Assembly (NCBI GenBank): GCA_034678415.1
Contig: JAXDBV010000250.1
Location: 1 to 20,591, forward strand
DNA: 20,591 nt
Source of the DNA: JAXDBV01 sp034678415
GTDB taxonomy: Bacteria > Bacteroidota > Bacteroidia > Bacteroidales > VadinHA17
Reading direction: 5' to 3'
This document shows, in pieces, positions 1 to 8,736 of this stretch. Each line of letters opens with the position of its first letter. Within the stretch, counting starts at the first letter, position 1. The notes under the pieces were generated by a model, which was given only the letters and a program-made list of their open reading frames with translations, was not told the origin of the DNA and searched no databases. The position numbers and the translations under genes were made by a program.

Positions 1-1
1 A

Positions 2-523
2 ATCTTCGAACCGCGCTACATGCAATTGATAAAGGAGTGCATGGCCGGCGGATGTACCTTCGCGATACCCTTTATGAATGACAGTAAGGTGAGAAAACAC
101 GGCAGCGAAGTAAAACTGTACCGAATACTAAGCACCGATCCTAGGGGTGAAATGCTTATCGTTATTGAAGGCGTTTCCCTGTGCAGGGTTTTAACCTTCA
201 AGGATACTTTGCCAGGCAAGCTATACAGCGGTGGTACCATCGAATGTATTGACAAACATGCCTATTCCTCCGATCCTTCCGTTATTGACAAAATAGAAAG
301 CCTAGGAATCAACACCCACGAACTGCGTAATTCGGAGCAGTACAGCCAGATCGATCTCAATAAGGTGGTTTTGTTATTGGAGCTGTCGGCGGAGGATAAA
401 TTCCGCTTTATCAGCCTCACCAGCCTTGAGCAGAAAGAGAAATGGCTCAGCGGATTCCTTTTTCTGGAAGAAAAGATCAGGGAACAACAAAGGCAGCTGC
501 AGCATAACGTCCACCTGAATTAG
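2..523 (+). CDS. LON peptidase substrate-binding domain protein, 3' part
   Basis: The reading frame is open to the left window edge. The residues before the first internal Met (IFEPRY, then MQLIKEC) match the typical start region of the LON substrate-binding domain, where an HIFEPRY-type motif follows strand 2. The ATG at base 20 is therefore internal and the gene begins outside the window. About 173 residues are visible: the rest of a LON_substr_bdg-like beta domain, then a helical C-terminus rich in Gln, Glu and Lys. No AAA+ ATPase or Ser-Lys protease domain follows, so this is the small stand-alone kind of LON-domain protein, not Lon protease. Its biochemical role is not settled; substrate or peptide binding is only inferred from the domain. 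The gene converges on cardiolipin synthase with one base between the stop codons. Confidence 0.8.
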   Translation: MFEPRYMQLIKECMAGGCTFAIPFMNDSKVRKHGSEVKLYRILSTDPRGEMLIVIEGVSLCRVLTFKDTLPGKLYSGGTIECIDKHAYSSDPSVIDKIESLGINTHELRNSEQYSQIDLNKVVLLLELSAEDKFRFISLTSLEQKEKWLSGFLFLEEKIREQQRQLQHNVHLN

Positions 524-524
524 A

Positions 525-2009
525 TCAATAGAGAGGACCGAGAACCCGTGCAAATGACTCCTTGATCCTACTCCGTTTCGGCCGCTTCTTCCAATCCCGG
601 GCAGTAATCTCTGTGGAATGGCTCAGATCCTCGTAATAGATCTGTTCCAGGGCACGCGTCACTTCTTCATTGTAAATCATGGCATTCACTTCGAAATTCA
701 GGTCAAAGCTGCGATTATCCATATTGGCTGAACCGACCGTTGAGAATATACCGTCCACCAACAGCAGCTTGGCATGGGTGAACCCTTTCTTATACAAGTA
801 AACACGTATGCCTGCTTCGAGAAGATCACTGATATAGGATACGGATAACCAGTAAGCCATGGTTGAGTCGGAGTTCTGGGGTAATATAATTCTGACATCA
901 ATACCGCCTAGAGCAGCCGTAATGAGGGCCGTCATGATACTTTCGTTCGGGGAAAAATAGGGAGTAGAAATATATATTTTTTTCCGGGCAGTGGTGATCG
1001 CCATGAAAAAAGCCTGCATGATACTCGACCAGTCTGAATCGGGACCACTGGCTGTAATCTGCACCAGGGTTCTCTTTGGTACTTTATACTCGGGCAGGTA
1101 CCGCTTCTTGTCGCTGACATACTCCCGGCTTACAAAGAACCAGTCGATGAGGAATACGGCCTGGAGCGCACCCACCGCTTCCCCTTCAATTTTCAGGTGC
1201 GTGTCTCTCCAGAATTTGAACCGCCTTGTTCCTGACAGATACTTGTCGGCAATATTCAGCCCTCCAACAAATCCCACTTTACCGTCTATTACGAGGATCT
1301 TCCGGTGGTTCCGGAAATTAGCCTTGCTGGTGAGATAAGGAAACCTTACCGCCATAAAGGGGAAAATGCTTACACCGGCATCCTGCAGCGAACTGATGTA
1401 TCTCCTGGTAAGATGCCAGCTGCCTACATCATCATAGATTATCCTCACCTTGCATCCTGCCCTGGCTTTACGGATGAGTATTTCCCGGATCCTGTTGCCT
1501 ATCTCATCGTCCTCAATACGGTAAAACTCAAGATGAATATGGTCGGTGGCCTTCTCCAGCTCCTCGGCAAATGACCGAAAGGTGGCGTTACCATTATTAA
1601 GTATCTCAATATGATTGTATTCCGTCAGAATAGATTTCGAATTGTTGATCAGCAAACGGATAACATTCAGTTTATCGTAGATCGCCTGGTCCTGAAGATA
1701 ATTCTCATCATCCAACAGCATCATCTGGGTTTTACATATGTTCTTGATCCTCTGCTGATCAATAAACCCCTTCTTTGTAAATATTTTTTGTTTCCGGTAA
1801 TTCTGGCCGAATACGATGTACCATATGATCCCGATAATCGGGATCATAAGGATCACAAGGATCCATGAAATGGTCTTTACCGGGTCACGCTTTTCAAGTA
1901 TAATGGCAGACAGGGTGGAGATGATGGTTATAGCATACACAATGAAAATGATCAGAGTCAGGTTACCCAGAACATCCTTCCATGTGATATTTATAAATAA
2001 CGTGTCCAC
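525..2009 (-). CDS. cls: Cardiolipin synthase (phospholipase D family)
   Basis: This 494-residue protein joins two phosphatidylglycerol molecules into cardiolipin and glycerol at the inner membrane. Two hydrophobic helices lie at about residues 15-37 and 47-67 (PLD nuclease N-terminal type). Two HKD phospholipase D motifs follow: H235, K237, D242 in HRKILVIDG, and H412, K414, D419 in HAKLLLVDG, the second followed by GSANMDNRS. Length and layout fit bacterial Cls. The start is GTG; the only nearby upstream ATG, 8 bases earlier, is in another frame and soon stops. A purine-rich GAAAGGA lies just upstream. The gene stands alone on the minus strand and is convergent with the LON-domain gene. I see nothing damaged. 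Confidence 0.93.
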   Translation of the reverse strand: MDTLFINITWKDVLGNLTLIIFIVYAITIISTLSAIILEKRDPVKTISWILVILMIPIIGIIWYIVFGQNYRKQKIFTKKGFIDQQRIKNICKTQMMLLDDENYLQDQAIYDKLNVIRLLINNSKSILTEYNHIEILNNGNATFRSFAEELEKATDHIHLEFYRIEDDEIGNRIREILIRKARAGCKVRIIYDDVGSWHLTRRYISSLQDAGVSIFPFMAVRFPYLTSKANFRNHRKILVIDGKVGFVGGLNIADKYLSGTRRFKFWRDTHLKIEGEAVGALQAVFLIDWFFVSREYVSDKKRYLPEYKVPKRTLVQITASGPDSDWSSIMQAFFMAITTARKKIYISTPYFSPNESIMTALITAALGGIDVRIILPQNSDSTMAYWLSVSYISDLLEAGIRVYLYKKGFTHAKLLLVDGIFSTVGSANMDNRSFDLNFEVNAMIYNEEVTRALEQIYYEDLSHSTEITARDWKKRPKRSRIKESFARVLGPLY

Positions 2010-2189
2010 CTTTTCATCCTTTCAGGGTAAGAAAAACCGGATATTTTCCCCTGCGATCCCCGTTCAGTAAATATCCGAAAAAAATATCAATTTCCCGCAA
2101 CCTGAAGGGGGCGGTAACCATGCCGGTTCACCAGAAACAATACGAAACAAACTGTCCGTTAAAAACAGATATATTCGGGATTAAAAAAA

Positions 2190-2221
2190 AACGAGGGTGT
2201 CCCCGTTGCGACACCCTCGTT
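2190..2221 (-). terminator. Intrinsic terminator of the outer-membrane barrel gene
   Basis: An 11-bp perfect inverted repeat (AACGAGGGTGT and its complement) encloses a 10-base loop. On the plus strand it is preceded by a run of A, which becomes a U-tract after the hairpin on the minus strand. It lies 18 bases past the stop codon of the gene at 2240-2878, so it most likely ends that transcript before cls. Confidence 0.88.
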
Positions 2222-2239
2222 AACCGTTATCATAAACTT

Positions 2240-2878
2240 CTAAAAGAATAGTCCCACGCTCAACAGAAACTGCGGATTCCTGGTATCAAAGCCAGCGGTG
2301 TAGTTACCAATGGTAACCCCATCCCCCAGCTTGCTCAGGTTTCCTTCGTATCTCAGGTCAACCGCCAGTTTCCATACATCAACCCCAATACCCGCCTGGT
2401 ATCCGAAAGCTACCTTGTTGAATTCCCCTTCCATATCATCCTGCAGGTCATCCAGGAAGGATTCGCTCTGAATCATATAGCTGCCTACCGGTCCTAGCCC
2501 TACCCTGACCGGTCCGAATTTCACGCCTGCCATAACCGGAAGATCTATTTTCTTAAATGTCTGATTCTTAACCATATCCACATTCGGGGCATTGATCAGA
2601 TCGGTTACCAGCACCTCTCCTCCTGTGGAAGAAAACAGAAGTTCGGGCTGGAGAAAGAAGCTTGACAGCTGCAGACGTATCATTAACCCTCCATGGAAAC
2701 CAACAGTTGCATCACTGCCGATCACTTCATACAGATCATCACCGCTGTCAGAGCTGATCACCTCATCCACTTTAATGGAGGAGGAATTAATCCCTGCCTT
2801 GATTCCGAATTTGATCTGCCCCTGAGCTATGAATCCTGTGAGACATGCTAATAACACGAAAAGGATTGCTTTTTTCAT
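2240..2878 (-). CDS. Outer-membrane beta-barrel (porin-family) protein
   Basis: This 212-residue protein begins with a clear Sec signal peptide: Met-Lys-Lys, a hydrophobic core to about residue 16, and probable cleavage after the Ala-Gln-Gly near residue 20. The mature part starts with KFGIKAGINSS, the typical first strand of the small OmpA/OmpW-like barrels (outer membrane protein beta-barrel family) that are abundant in Bacteroidota. Alternating hydrophobic strands follow, and the chain ends LSVGLFF, with a terminal Phe as expected for recognition by the BAM complex. The likely location is the outer membrane; substrate and physiological role cannot be told. It is a single-gene unit with its own terminator downstream. 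Confidence 0.85.
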   Translation of the reverse strand: MKKAILFVLLACLTGFIAQGQIKFGIKAGINSSSIKVDEVISSDSGDDLYEVIGSDATVGFHGGLMIRLQLSSFFLQPELLFSSTGGEVLVTDLINAPNVDMVKNQTFKKIDLPVMAGVKFGPVRVGLGPVGSYMIQSESFLDDLQDDMEGEFNKVAFGYQAGIGVDVWKLAVDLRYEGNLSKLGDGVTIGNYTAGFDTRNPQFLLSVGLFF

Positions 2879-2991
2879 AATGGTGTGAATTTTTGGTTTA
2901 TAAAAACTCCTCGAATTTAAAAGAAAATGACAATATTAATGACGATCATTCATTTCCTAAGGTTGCTTCAGTGAAAAATAATTTCATTCAT

Positions 2992-2999
2992 TACTTTTG
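2992..2999 (+). promoter_or_regulatory. Candidate -7 promoter element for the metallophosphoesterase gene
   Basis: TACTTTTG fits the Bacteroidota primary-sigma -7 consensus TAnnTTTG exactly. It lies 128 bases before the ATG at 3127, in the divergent space between the barrel gene and the phosphoesterase. No TTG element sits at the ideal 19-20 base distance (the nearest is 26 bases upstream), so the call is tentative. The rest of 2879-3126 is AT-rich and shows nothing else I can name. Confidence 0.35.
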
Positions 3000-3126
3000 C
3001 ACATCGATTTATGAAACGTAAAAAAAACCGGACAGTATGCGGATTTGAACAATTAAACGGTTTTTAAATCAAACAATTATGGAGTAATGTTGTTCATCCA
3101 GTTACATACCGGTAAGGGTAATAATA

Positions 3127-4398
3127 ATGAATAAAAAATTCATATTCATCATGTTGGCTATTATCACGCTGCTTCTGATCATCGATCTCTATACCTTTAA
3201 AGGCGTCCAGCTCCTTCTGTCAGGAACTGATACCGTTACCGTCAAACGAATTACCAGGATTAGCTATTGGGCCATAACCTTCCTTGTTCTCGGCACCACT
3301 GCTGCTGTAATGCTTCTTGCTCCTGCGGAAAGAAATCCGAAACTCATGGTACGTTTTTTTCTGTTGGCCGGTATAACCCTTACCATTTACCTGCCAAAGA
3401 TCTTCTTCAACGGATTCCATTTGACGGAAGACATCGGTAAGCTGTTATCCCTGGGTATTGCCCGCCTGTTTCACCATGGCCAGGAATCCTTTTCTATCAC
3501 TGCTCACAAGATACTTCGATTCAAACTGTTATCCCAGATCGGCATGGTACTGGCCATCGTTCCATTCATCGCTTTAATGATGGGAATGATCAAGGGAAAG
3601 TTCGACTTCCGTACAGAATTCCTCAAGCCTGACTTCGAACGTCTCCCGCCTGCTTTTGATAACCTGAGAATCGTGCAGATCTCCGACCTTCATATCGGCA
3701 GCTTTTACGGACAGGAAGACGAAGTAAAGAAAGCCATCTCGATGATTAACAAGCTCGAACCAGATATCCTTGTTTTTACCGGCGACATCGTGAACGATTA
3801 TGCAGAAGAGCTGGACGGATGGGTGCCCATCCTCCGCCAGCTAAACGCCAGGATTGGAAAATACAGTATTCTGGGAAATCACGACTACGGCGATTATTAC
3901 CAATGGGAGTCGATGGAAGCAAAAAAGAATAACATGGAAAGACTCATCGCTCTCCACAGAGATATTGGCTTCAAGCTGCTGCTTAATGAATCAGTGACCA
4001 TTGAGCGGGACAGCCAGCAGATCACCATCATCGGAGTGGAAAACTGGGGTAAGCCGCCCTTCGCACAGTACGGCAACCTGAAGAAAGCCATGACCGGGAC
4101 AAACCAGCAATCGTTCAAAATACTCCTTTCCCACGATCCCAGCCATTGGGATGCAGAGGTGAGGGAAAAAACCAATATTGATCTCACCCTCTCCGGCCAT
4201 ACACATGCCATGCAGCTGGGTATCAAAATCGGCCGCTGGCAATGGAGCCCTGTAAAATGGAAGTATAAAAGATGGAACGGAATGTACCGGGAAGGAAACC
4301 AGATGCTCTATGTCAACAGGGGATTGGGATTTATCGGTTACCCGGGACGCGTGGGAATGACACCCGAGATTTCAGTATTTGACCTTACATGCAAATAA
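3127..4398 (+). CDS. Membrane-anchored calcineurin-like metallophosphoesterase
   Basis: This 423-residue protein has an N-terminal membrane part with about four hydrophobic segments (roughly 5-20, 46-65, 76-98 and 139-155), followed by a metallophosphoesterase domain. All metal-binding blocks are present: D187/H189 in SDLHIG, GD at 219-220, GNHD at 250-253, the His of LSHDP (about 336) and GHTH at 357-360. This arrangement matches the YkuE/YaeI-like group; some YaeI-type enzymes hydrolyse UDP-2,3-diacylglucosamine or other phospho-substrates, but the substrate here cannot be read from the sequence. The start codon follows an A-rich leader (GTAATAATA), usual for this phylum. It converges on the DUF4252 operon. 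Confidence 0.88.
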   Translation: MNKKFIFIMLAIITLLLIIDLYTFKGVQLLLSGTDTVTVKRITRISYWAITFLVLGTTAAVMLLAPAERNPKLMVRFFLLAGITLTIYLPKIFFNGFHLTEDIGKLLSLGIARLFHHGQESFSITAHKILRFKLLSQIGMVLAIVPFIALMMGMIKGKFDFRTEFLKPDFERLPPAFDNLRIVQISDLHIGSFYGQEDEVKKAISMINKLEPDILVFTGDIVNDYAEELDGWVPILRQLNARIGKYSILGNHDYGDYYQWESMEAKKNNMERLIALHRDIGFKLLLNESVTIERDSQQITIIGVENWGKPPFAQYGNLKKAMTGTNQQSFKILLSHDPSHWDAEVREKTNIDLTLSGHTHAMQLGIKIGRWQWSPVKWKYKRWNGMYREGNQMLYVNRGLGFIGYPGRVGMTPEISVFDLTCK

Positions 4399-4498
4399 AA
4401 GGGTGAAGTAAAACAGGAAGCGGCAACCATCGTATATTCCGGCTTCTTCATATCCCAATGGCAGGTAGAATAATCCGGTATGAATCGTTCAAAGATCC

Positions 4499-5020
4499 TT
4501 ACTTCTTCTCTTCAATCTTATCCAGGTTCTCGAGTCCTTCTATATCCATTGATTTTGAGAGCTTTGAGATCGTCTTCAGGTCGATGATCCCCTGGATACT
4601 GATGAGCGCATTATCCTCCGTACCTCCAATAATCATCAGAAGCTCGACAATCTGGTCGCCCTCCTCCCTTACAAGGAATTTAATATCCTGGTCTTTCTCC
4701 TTCACTACCATAAGTTCTTCATACTGTGACAACGGCAGCTCGGAAATGATCTCCCTGTAAAAGTTCACATTACCCTGTGAACCTTCCTCATCATCCGACG
4801 CAAGGATCTTTATACTTTTCAACCCTTTCACAAGGTTCTGCAGATCCTCGTCCCCGGTATCCATATCGGCAACAAGACTGAACATCTTGCTCGAGATATA
4901 CACCGATGTATATCCCTCCTTACCGCTGTATTTCTCAAAGAGCTTGTCAACAGCCGCATTCTGGGCATTCATCGGCACGAAAAGAAATACCATCACCGAT
5001 ATAATAAATAGTTTTTTCAT
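4499..5020 (-). CDS. DUF4252 family secreted protein (distal copy)
   Basis: This 173-residue protein has an N-terminal signal peptide (MKK, hydrophobic core, Ala-Gln near residue 20). It then shows the DUF4252 pattern: LFEKYSGKEGYTSVYIS near the start, a middle stretch with KSIKILASDDEE, the block YEELMVVKEKDQDIKFLV, and DNALISIQGIIDL near the end. It is clearly paralogous to the product of 6216-6731, sharing the DKLF/DALF, YEELMVVKE and EDNALISI blocks. DUF4252 proteins are common in Bacteroidota beside ECF sigma factors; their function is unknown. Only one base separates its start from the anti-sigma stop, so it is the last gene of the sigma operon and is probably translationally coupled. 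Confidence 0.85.
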   Translation of the reverse strand: MKKLFIISVMVFLFVPMNAQNAAVDKLFEKYSGKEGYTSVYISSKMFSLVADMDTGDEDLQNLVKGLKSIKILASDDEEGSQGNVNFYREIISELPLSQYEELMVVKEKDQDIKFLVREEGDQIVELLMIIGGTEDNALISIQGIIDLKTISKLSKSMDIEGLENLDKIEEKK

Positions 5021-5021
5021 T

Positions 5022-5600
5022 TTATTTTATCTTAAAAAGTTTGACTGCTTCGGAAAATTTCGAAACCGGTTTCAGTTTTTCCAACCCTCTTTCCATGGTC
5101 GCCAGGTTTTCCATTGGTTTCATCCCGTCGGAGAACCTGCCAAGGTGTTTCAGGTTGCCTGTTCCGCTGTTCATAATTTGTGACACGGCATATAGTGTCT
5201 CTTTTGTTTTCATCAGAGCCTCTTCCGGATCGTCATAGGTATCGGCCAGTGTCGCAGAAGGGCGGACAATTCGGTCGTTGCTGCTGATCCACACCGATAC
5301 CACCAGTACCAGAAGGCTTGCAGCCACCGCAAGTGTAAACGTCCATTGCCTTCGAAGGGCCCGGTGGTGTTGCCGCGGCATAGCCGGCGCCAGAAGACTG
5401 GTCATTATACGCTCCTCAAACCCCTTGTCAGGCTGAACGGCATAAGCCTCATCGCAAAAGGCAAACATCTCTTTCTCGCTCATGAATTCATCCGGCACAT
5501 CGGCCTGACGGAAGAATGCCCTCAGTTCGGCCTCCTCTTCAAGGGTTGTCTGCCCCTCGTAATACCGTTCAAGAAGTGATCTGATACGCTTCGGATCCAT
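5022..5600 (-). CDS. Probable membrane anti-sigma factor
   Basis: This 192-residue protein has one predicted transmembrane helix at about residues 86-105. Its cytoplasmic N-terminus begins like Bacteroidota anti-sigma proteins: a helical RIRSLLERYYEGQTTLEEE, then AELRAFF. The C-terminal half would lie in the periplasm and contains no recognisable enzyme domain. I see no HxxxCxxC zinc-binding motif, so it is not a ZAS-type anti-sigma. Its reading frame overlaps the end of the sigma gene by 32 bases, the usual arrangement for a sigma / cognate anti-sigma pair and a hint of translational coupling. The function is inferred mainly from position and topology. Confidence 0.75.
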   Translation of the reverse strand: MDPKRIRSLLERYYEGQTTLEEEAELRAFFRQADVPDEFMSEKEMFAFCDEAYAVQPDKGFEERIMTSLLAPAMPRQHHRALRRQWTFTLAVAASLLVLVVSVWISSNDRIVRPSATLADTYDDPEEALMKTKETLYAVSQIMNSGTGNLKHLGRFSDGMKPMENLATMERGLEKLKPVSKFSEAVKLFKIK

Positions 5601-6102
5601 ACCTGAATATATTATTATATGCTTCCCTGACTTTTTTCCTTGCCCTGGAGAGGGTTACCCTCACCAGGCCCAGGTCCATATTTAATATTTCTGCGATCTG
5701 TTGAAAATCATACTGTTCAACATCCCTGAGCATGATCACACTGCGCTGATGTTCAGGCAGCCTATCGATGATGGATTGTATCACCGACACCGACTCCTTT
5801 TCATGAAGCTGCTCCAGGGGTGTCCTCACGTTCTTTGTCATATCGAAGAAACCTTGCATCTCATCCATTGAGACCGTCCGGCGAGCTCTCAGCCTGTCCA
5901 GGCAGTGATGACGGGTCACTGTCACGGCGAAAGCTTCCAGGCTCCTGTATTCATCAAGGCTCTCCCTCCGGTTCCACAGTTTAACCATCACCTCCTGCAC
6001 CGCATCTTCCGCCTCAGCCCTGTTCTTAAGGTACTGCATCGCCATGCGAAACAACCGGCGTCCCATTGGTAACACCTTCGCTTGAAAGCCCTGTTGATCC
6101 AT
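5569..6102 (-). CDS. ECF-type RNA polymerase sigma-70 factor
   Basis: The 177-residue product directs RNA polymerase to its own promoter set. Region 2 is visible as EAEDAVQEVMVKLWNRR followed by the helix around TRHHCLDRLRARR. Region 4 begins at LPEHQRSVIMLRDVEQ and includes the helix-turn-helix QIAEILNMDLGLVRVTLSRARKK. The frame is open upstream to 6168, but I chose ATG 6102 (MDQQGF) because region 2 then sits at the normal distance from the start, and because a good -7 element lies at 6148-6155, inside the longer version. It lies between two DUF4252 genes and overlaps the anti-sigma gene by 32 bases. Confidence 0.9.
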   Translation of the reverse strand: MDQQGFQAKVLPMGRRLFRMAMQYLKNRAEAEDAVQEVMVKLWNRRESLDEYRSLEAFAVTVTRHHCLDRLRARRTVSMDEMQGFFDMTKNVRTPLEQLHEKESVSVIQSIIDRLPEHQRSVIMLRDVEQYDFQQIAEILNMDLGLVRVTLSRARKKVREAYNNIFRYGSEAYQITS

Positions 6103-6147
6103 CGGGGTTGATAACAATTTTAGTGCCGGATACAAACCACAATCATT

Positions 6148-6155
6148 CAAAGATA
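6148..6155 (-). promoter_or_regulatory. Candidate -7 promoter element in front of the ECF sigma gene
   Basis: On the minus strand this reads TATCTTTG, an exact match to TAnnTTTG, 46 bases before the chosen ATG at 6102. No -33 TTG at ideal spacing is obvious. It would let the sigma/anti-sigma/DUF4252 part be transcribed independently of the upstream DUF4252 gene, and it supports the shorter sigma start. Confidence 0.45.
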
Positions 6156-6215
6156 CGAAAGGAAGCAAAGGAAAAGCCAGGCTCCTCTCCTTTTCTTCCC
6201 GATTATCATTGACCG

Positions 6216-6731
6216 TTACAAATCCAGGTCACCCAGCTCCTCAAGATGCTCCATCGGTCCGTCCATATGACGGGCCAGGCCGGCAATCTTGTTCAGATCG
6301 ATCAATCCCTCAATACTGATCAGGGCGTTGTCTTCCTTCCCGCCAACAATCACTACCAGATGGCTGATCTTTTCACCGGTATACTTCACAAGAAATCTCA
6401 CATCCTGGTCTGATTCCTTCACAACCATGAGCTCCTCATAATTCCTGAACGGAAATGTCTTTTCCAGTTCATTAAAAAAATTCACGTCCGATACCGTTTC
6501 ATCTTCCTGTGCCAGTATCCTGATCCCGGTAATATCCTTTAACAATTCCATTTCATTGCCTTCCTCCGTCTCAACCGCTGACAACAGCTTGAACATATCA
6601 TGACGGATAATAACGGTGGTAAAACCATCCTGCCCGCCATATTTGGCAAACAAAGCATCAATGGGATCATCCTGCGCCAGGACAAAAACCGGCATCAGGA
6701 AAAGTGCAAGAAGTAATGTGTTCTTTTTCAT
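6216..6731 (-). CDS. DUF4252 family secreted protein (proximal copy)
   Basis: The 171-residue product starts at the MKKNT Met (6731); the frame is open 20 codons further upstream, but those residues precede a normal signal peptide and are unlikely to be used. The signal peptide ends near Ala-Gln at about residue 20. The mature part carries the DUF4252 blocks LFAKYGGQDGFTTVII, YEELMVVKESDQDVRFLV and EDNALISIEGLIDL. It is paralogous to the product of 4499-5020. It is the first gene of the four-gene set and is separated from the sigma gene by 113 bases, which contain a candidate internal promoter. Function unknown; probably periplasmic or surface-exposed. Confidence 0.85.
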   Translation of the reverse strand: MKKNTLLLALFLMPVFVLAQDDPIDALFAKYGGQDGFTTVIIRHDMFKLLSAVETEEGNEMELLKDITGIRILAQEDETVSDVNFFNELEKTFPFRNYEELMVVKESDQDVRFLVKYTGEKISHLVVIVGGKEDNALISIEGLIDLNKIAGLARHMDGPMEHLEELGDLDL

Positions 6732-7030
6732 GATTAGGTAGTTTTTAGAACTATTAATTACATGAGGAAGACGAAGAAAGAAGAAAATCATTACAATAAA
6801 GAAGGGGAAAAAATGAAATGAATTTTATTCTATTGAATATCAATAATATGCATTAATTAGAAGCGAACCATATACCAGTGTTTGCACATCCTGCCCGGAT
6901 GGGCGGATCAGGAGTGAAATATTTTAAAACATCAACCAGAAAGATTTTCATATGTATATTATTAAATTGTTTAAAACAACCTTATCTTTACTTAATCCAC
7001 TATGTAACAACAACCAACAAAAGTACGACG
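6732..7030. other. Divergent intergenic region, AT-rich
   Basis: About 300 bases separate the DUF4252 operon from the plus-strand glycosyltransferase gene. A frame continuous with the latter is open from 6878, but its extra 51 residues look like translated non-coding DNA. A one-mismatch -7-like sequence, TATCTTTA (6983-6990), lies about 40 bases before ATG 7031 on the plus strand; its nearest TTG is only 13 bases upstream, too close for a good promoter. I see no RNA gene, repeat or terminator here. Confidence 0.4.
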
Positions 7031-8713
7031 ATGGTTTATATAAAGAGCGGTGAGCTGACATCGCATATTATCATTGTGAGTCCTGAGCCGGGCAATCTTA
7101 AACGGGCAGGGTTGGGAAAACTGGCTGACCTGCTGAACGCCAAACAGGGAGGCTTGGGGGATATCTCAGCCAGCCTGTTTACAGGGTTACGGCAACGTGG
7201 AATAAAATGCAGCAAGTTCATTCCCAATTTCCAGACTTTGTTCAGAACCAATGCCGGCCTTGATTCGGATCAATGGAGGGAGATGAGGCACACCATTGAT
7301 CCGGCAGGGATTTATCTTGTTGATTCAGCTTTGTTCAAATACCTTCCCAGGATATACGGGAACAAGAACGAACACGGAGAGAATCTTGATGCACTGGTGG
7401 CTGCACGCTTTCAGGAGAATTCCAGGCATAGTATCAAACACATCGAGGCATCCAACCTAGGAAGGGTGATTGTCGACCTGCAGGATCAGTTTCCTGCGGG
7501 TGCCCTTGCTGCTTACCTGAAATCAAGAATCATCCCCGTGGTAATGACCATGCACAATGTGAATACCATCCATATTCCCATGTCTTTTTATTATGATTTT
7601 GACCTGGCATCATTCATGCAACACCTGTATTTTTCATGGCAGGATGCTGCACCGCCTGGTCATATCGATTCCATGGCCACGGGAATTAAGAATGCCACCG
7701 TGGTTAAGGCTGTCGGAAAAGAGTTCCTGCGAAGGATAGCATTTGGAGAACTCGATCATTATTCAAACCTGCCACGCAGCGTTATCGAAGAAACCAAGAT
7801 CAAGTACTGGAACAACCAGACCATGGCAATACCCAATTCCATCTCTCCCAATGTATACCCGGAAAATGTAAAAACACTGCCTTTCCCGTTCTCAGAAAAG
7901 ACCAATGATATTATTGAAGCAAAGAATAAAAACAAGATGGAGCTGCAACGAAGGGTTGGACTGATTGTTGATCCGGATGCCCTGTTATTTGTCTCCACCT
8001 CACGGCTTGATACAAATCAGAAAGGGGTACAGCATTTCCTGGAGGGCGCCTTCCCCCTGATTCATAAGTATCCTGATATCCAGTTCTTCATCATTGGTGA
8101 CCCGATAAAGGATGATTTTGCCGAAAGCATTAAATACAAGATCATCGATGCCGCGCTGAAATCAAACGGGAGGATTGCCTACAGCCCATTCGATGACGAC
8201 CTGTCTCTCCTGGCCTATGCTGCCGCCACCGATTCTTTCGGTGCCTCCAACAGGGAACCGTTCGGACAGAATGATGTCATCGAGTTTATTCACGGCGGTA
8301 CCGCCACAAACACCGATATCGACGGTTACCATGACAAGATCACCCTGCTTACCTCCGACATGCTCAAGAAATCCAGGAAAGAAGTCATCCGTTTTGCACA
8401 TCCCTTTGAAGGACAAAAAGAAGAAGCCCTCAAAATGGTAAGGAAACTAAGACAGGGAAAACTGTTCGGAAACGGATTCACATTCAAGAATTCCGATCCC
8501 ACAGGACTAAAATGGGGATTGAGCCACTCCATCCAGGTAAACCGTATACTGGCAAAAGACAGAGACCTGGCCAATGCCCATGCACGCCTCCGGATGATCG
8601 AGGCTAAGGAAGAATATTCACTCGACAAGATGATCGACCGGAATATTGAACTCTACTCGCGTATAGAGAAAGATATGGTTGACAGCGGACGCTGGAAAAC
8701 CATGATACACTGA
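7031..8713 (+). CDS. Glycogen/starch synthase-like glycosyltransferase (GT5-like)
   Basis: The 560-residue product starts at MVYIKSGEL. Near the N-terminus KQGGLGD (38-44) matches the KxGGLGD nucleotide-sugar loop of glycogen synthases. MTMHNVNTIHIP (about 172-183) corresponds to the segment after the first Rossmann half. VSTSRLDTNQKGVQHFLEG (about 323-341) is the start of the C-terminal GT-B domain, and NREPFGQNDVIEFIHGG (about 418-434) aligns with the donor-binding EP(F/C)G region. It probably transfers glucose from a nucleotide sugar to an alpha-glucan. Oddities: the usual HDW(H/Q) region reads QDQFPAG, and the end is helical and charged. Whether it is the housekeeping glycogen synthase or a specialised relative cannot be decided. 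The neighbours are not glycogen genes. Confidence 0.72.
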   Translation: MVYIKSGELTSHIIIVSPEPGNLKRAGLGKLADLLNAKQGGLGDISASLFTGLRQRGIKCSKFIPNFQTLFRTNAGLDSDQWREMRHTIDPAGIYLVDSALFKYLPRIYGNKNEHGENLDALVAARFQENSRHSIKHIEASNLGRVIVDLQDQFPAGALAAYLKSRIIPVVMTMHNVNTIHIPMSFYYDFDLASFMQHLYFSWQDAAPPGHIDSMATGIKNATVVKAVGKEFLRRIAFGELDHYSNLPRSVIEETKIKYWNNQTMAIPNSISPNVYPENVKTLPFPFSEKTNDIIEAKNKNKMELQRRVGLIVDPDALLFVSTSRLDTNQKGVQHFLEGAFPLIHKYPDIQFFIIGDPIKDDFAESIKYKIIDAALKSNGRIAYSPFDDDLSLLAYAAATDSFGASNREPFGQNDVIEFIHGGTATNTDIDGYHDKITLLTSDMLKKSRKEVIRFAHPFEGQKEEALKMVRKLRQGKLFGNGFTFKNSDPTGLKWGLSHSIQVNRILAKDRDLANAHARLRMIEAKEEYSLDKMIDRNIELYSRIEKDMVDSGRWKTMIH

Positions 8714-8736
8714 TCCTCCGTCTGTATTCCGATTCT

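Noticed and set aside
991..1868. Long open frames on the plus strand opposite cardiolipin synthase
   Set aside because: They are antisense to an intact conserved gene and show no motif or start context.
6103..6168. 22 extra N-terminal residues of the ECF sigma factor
   Set aside because: An exact -7 promoter element lies inside this stretch, and the shorter start gives a normal ECF length.
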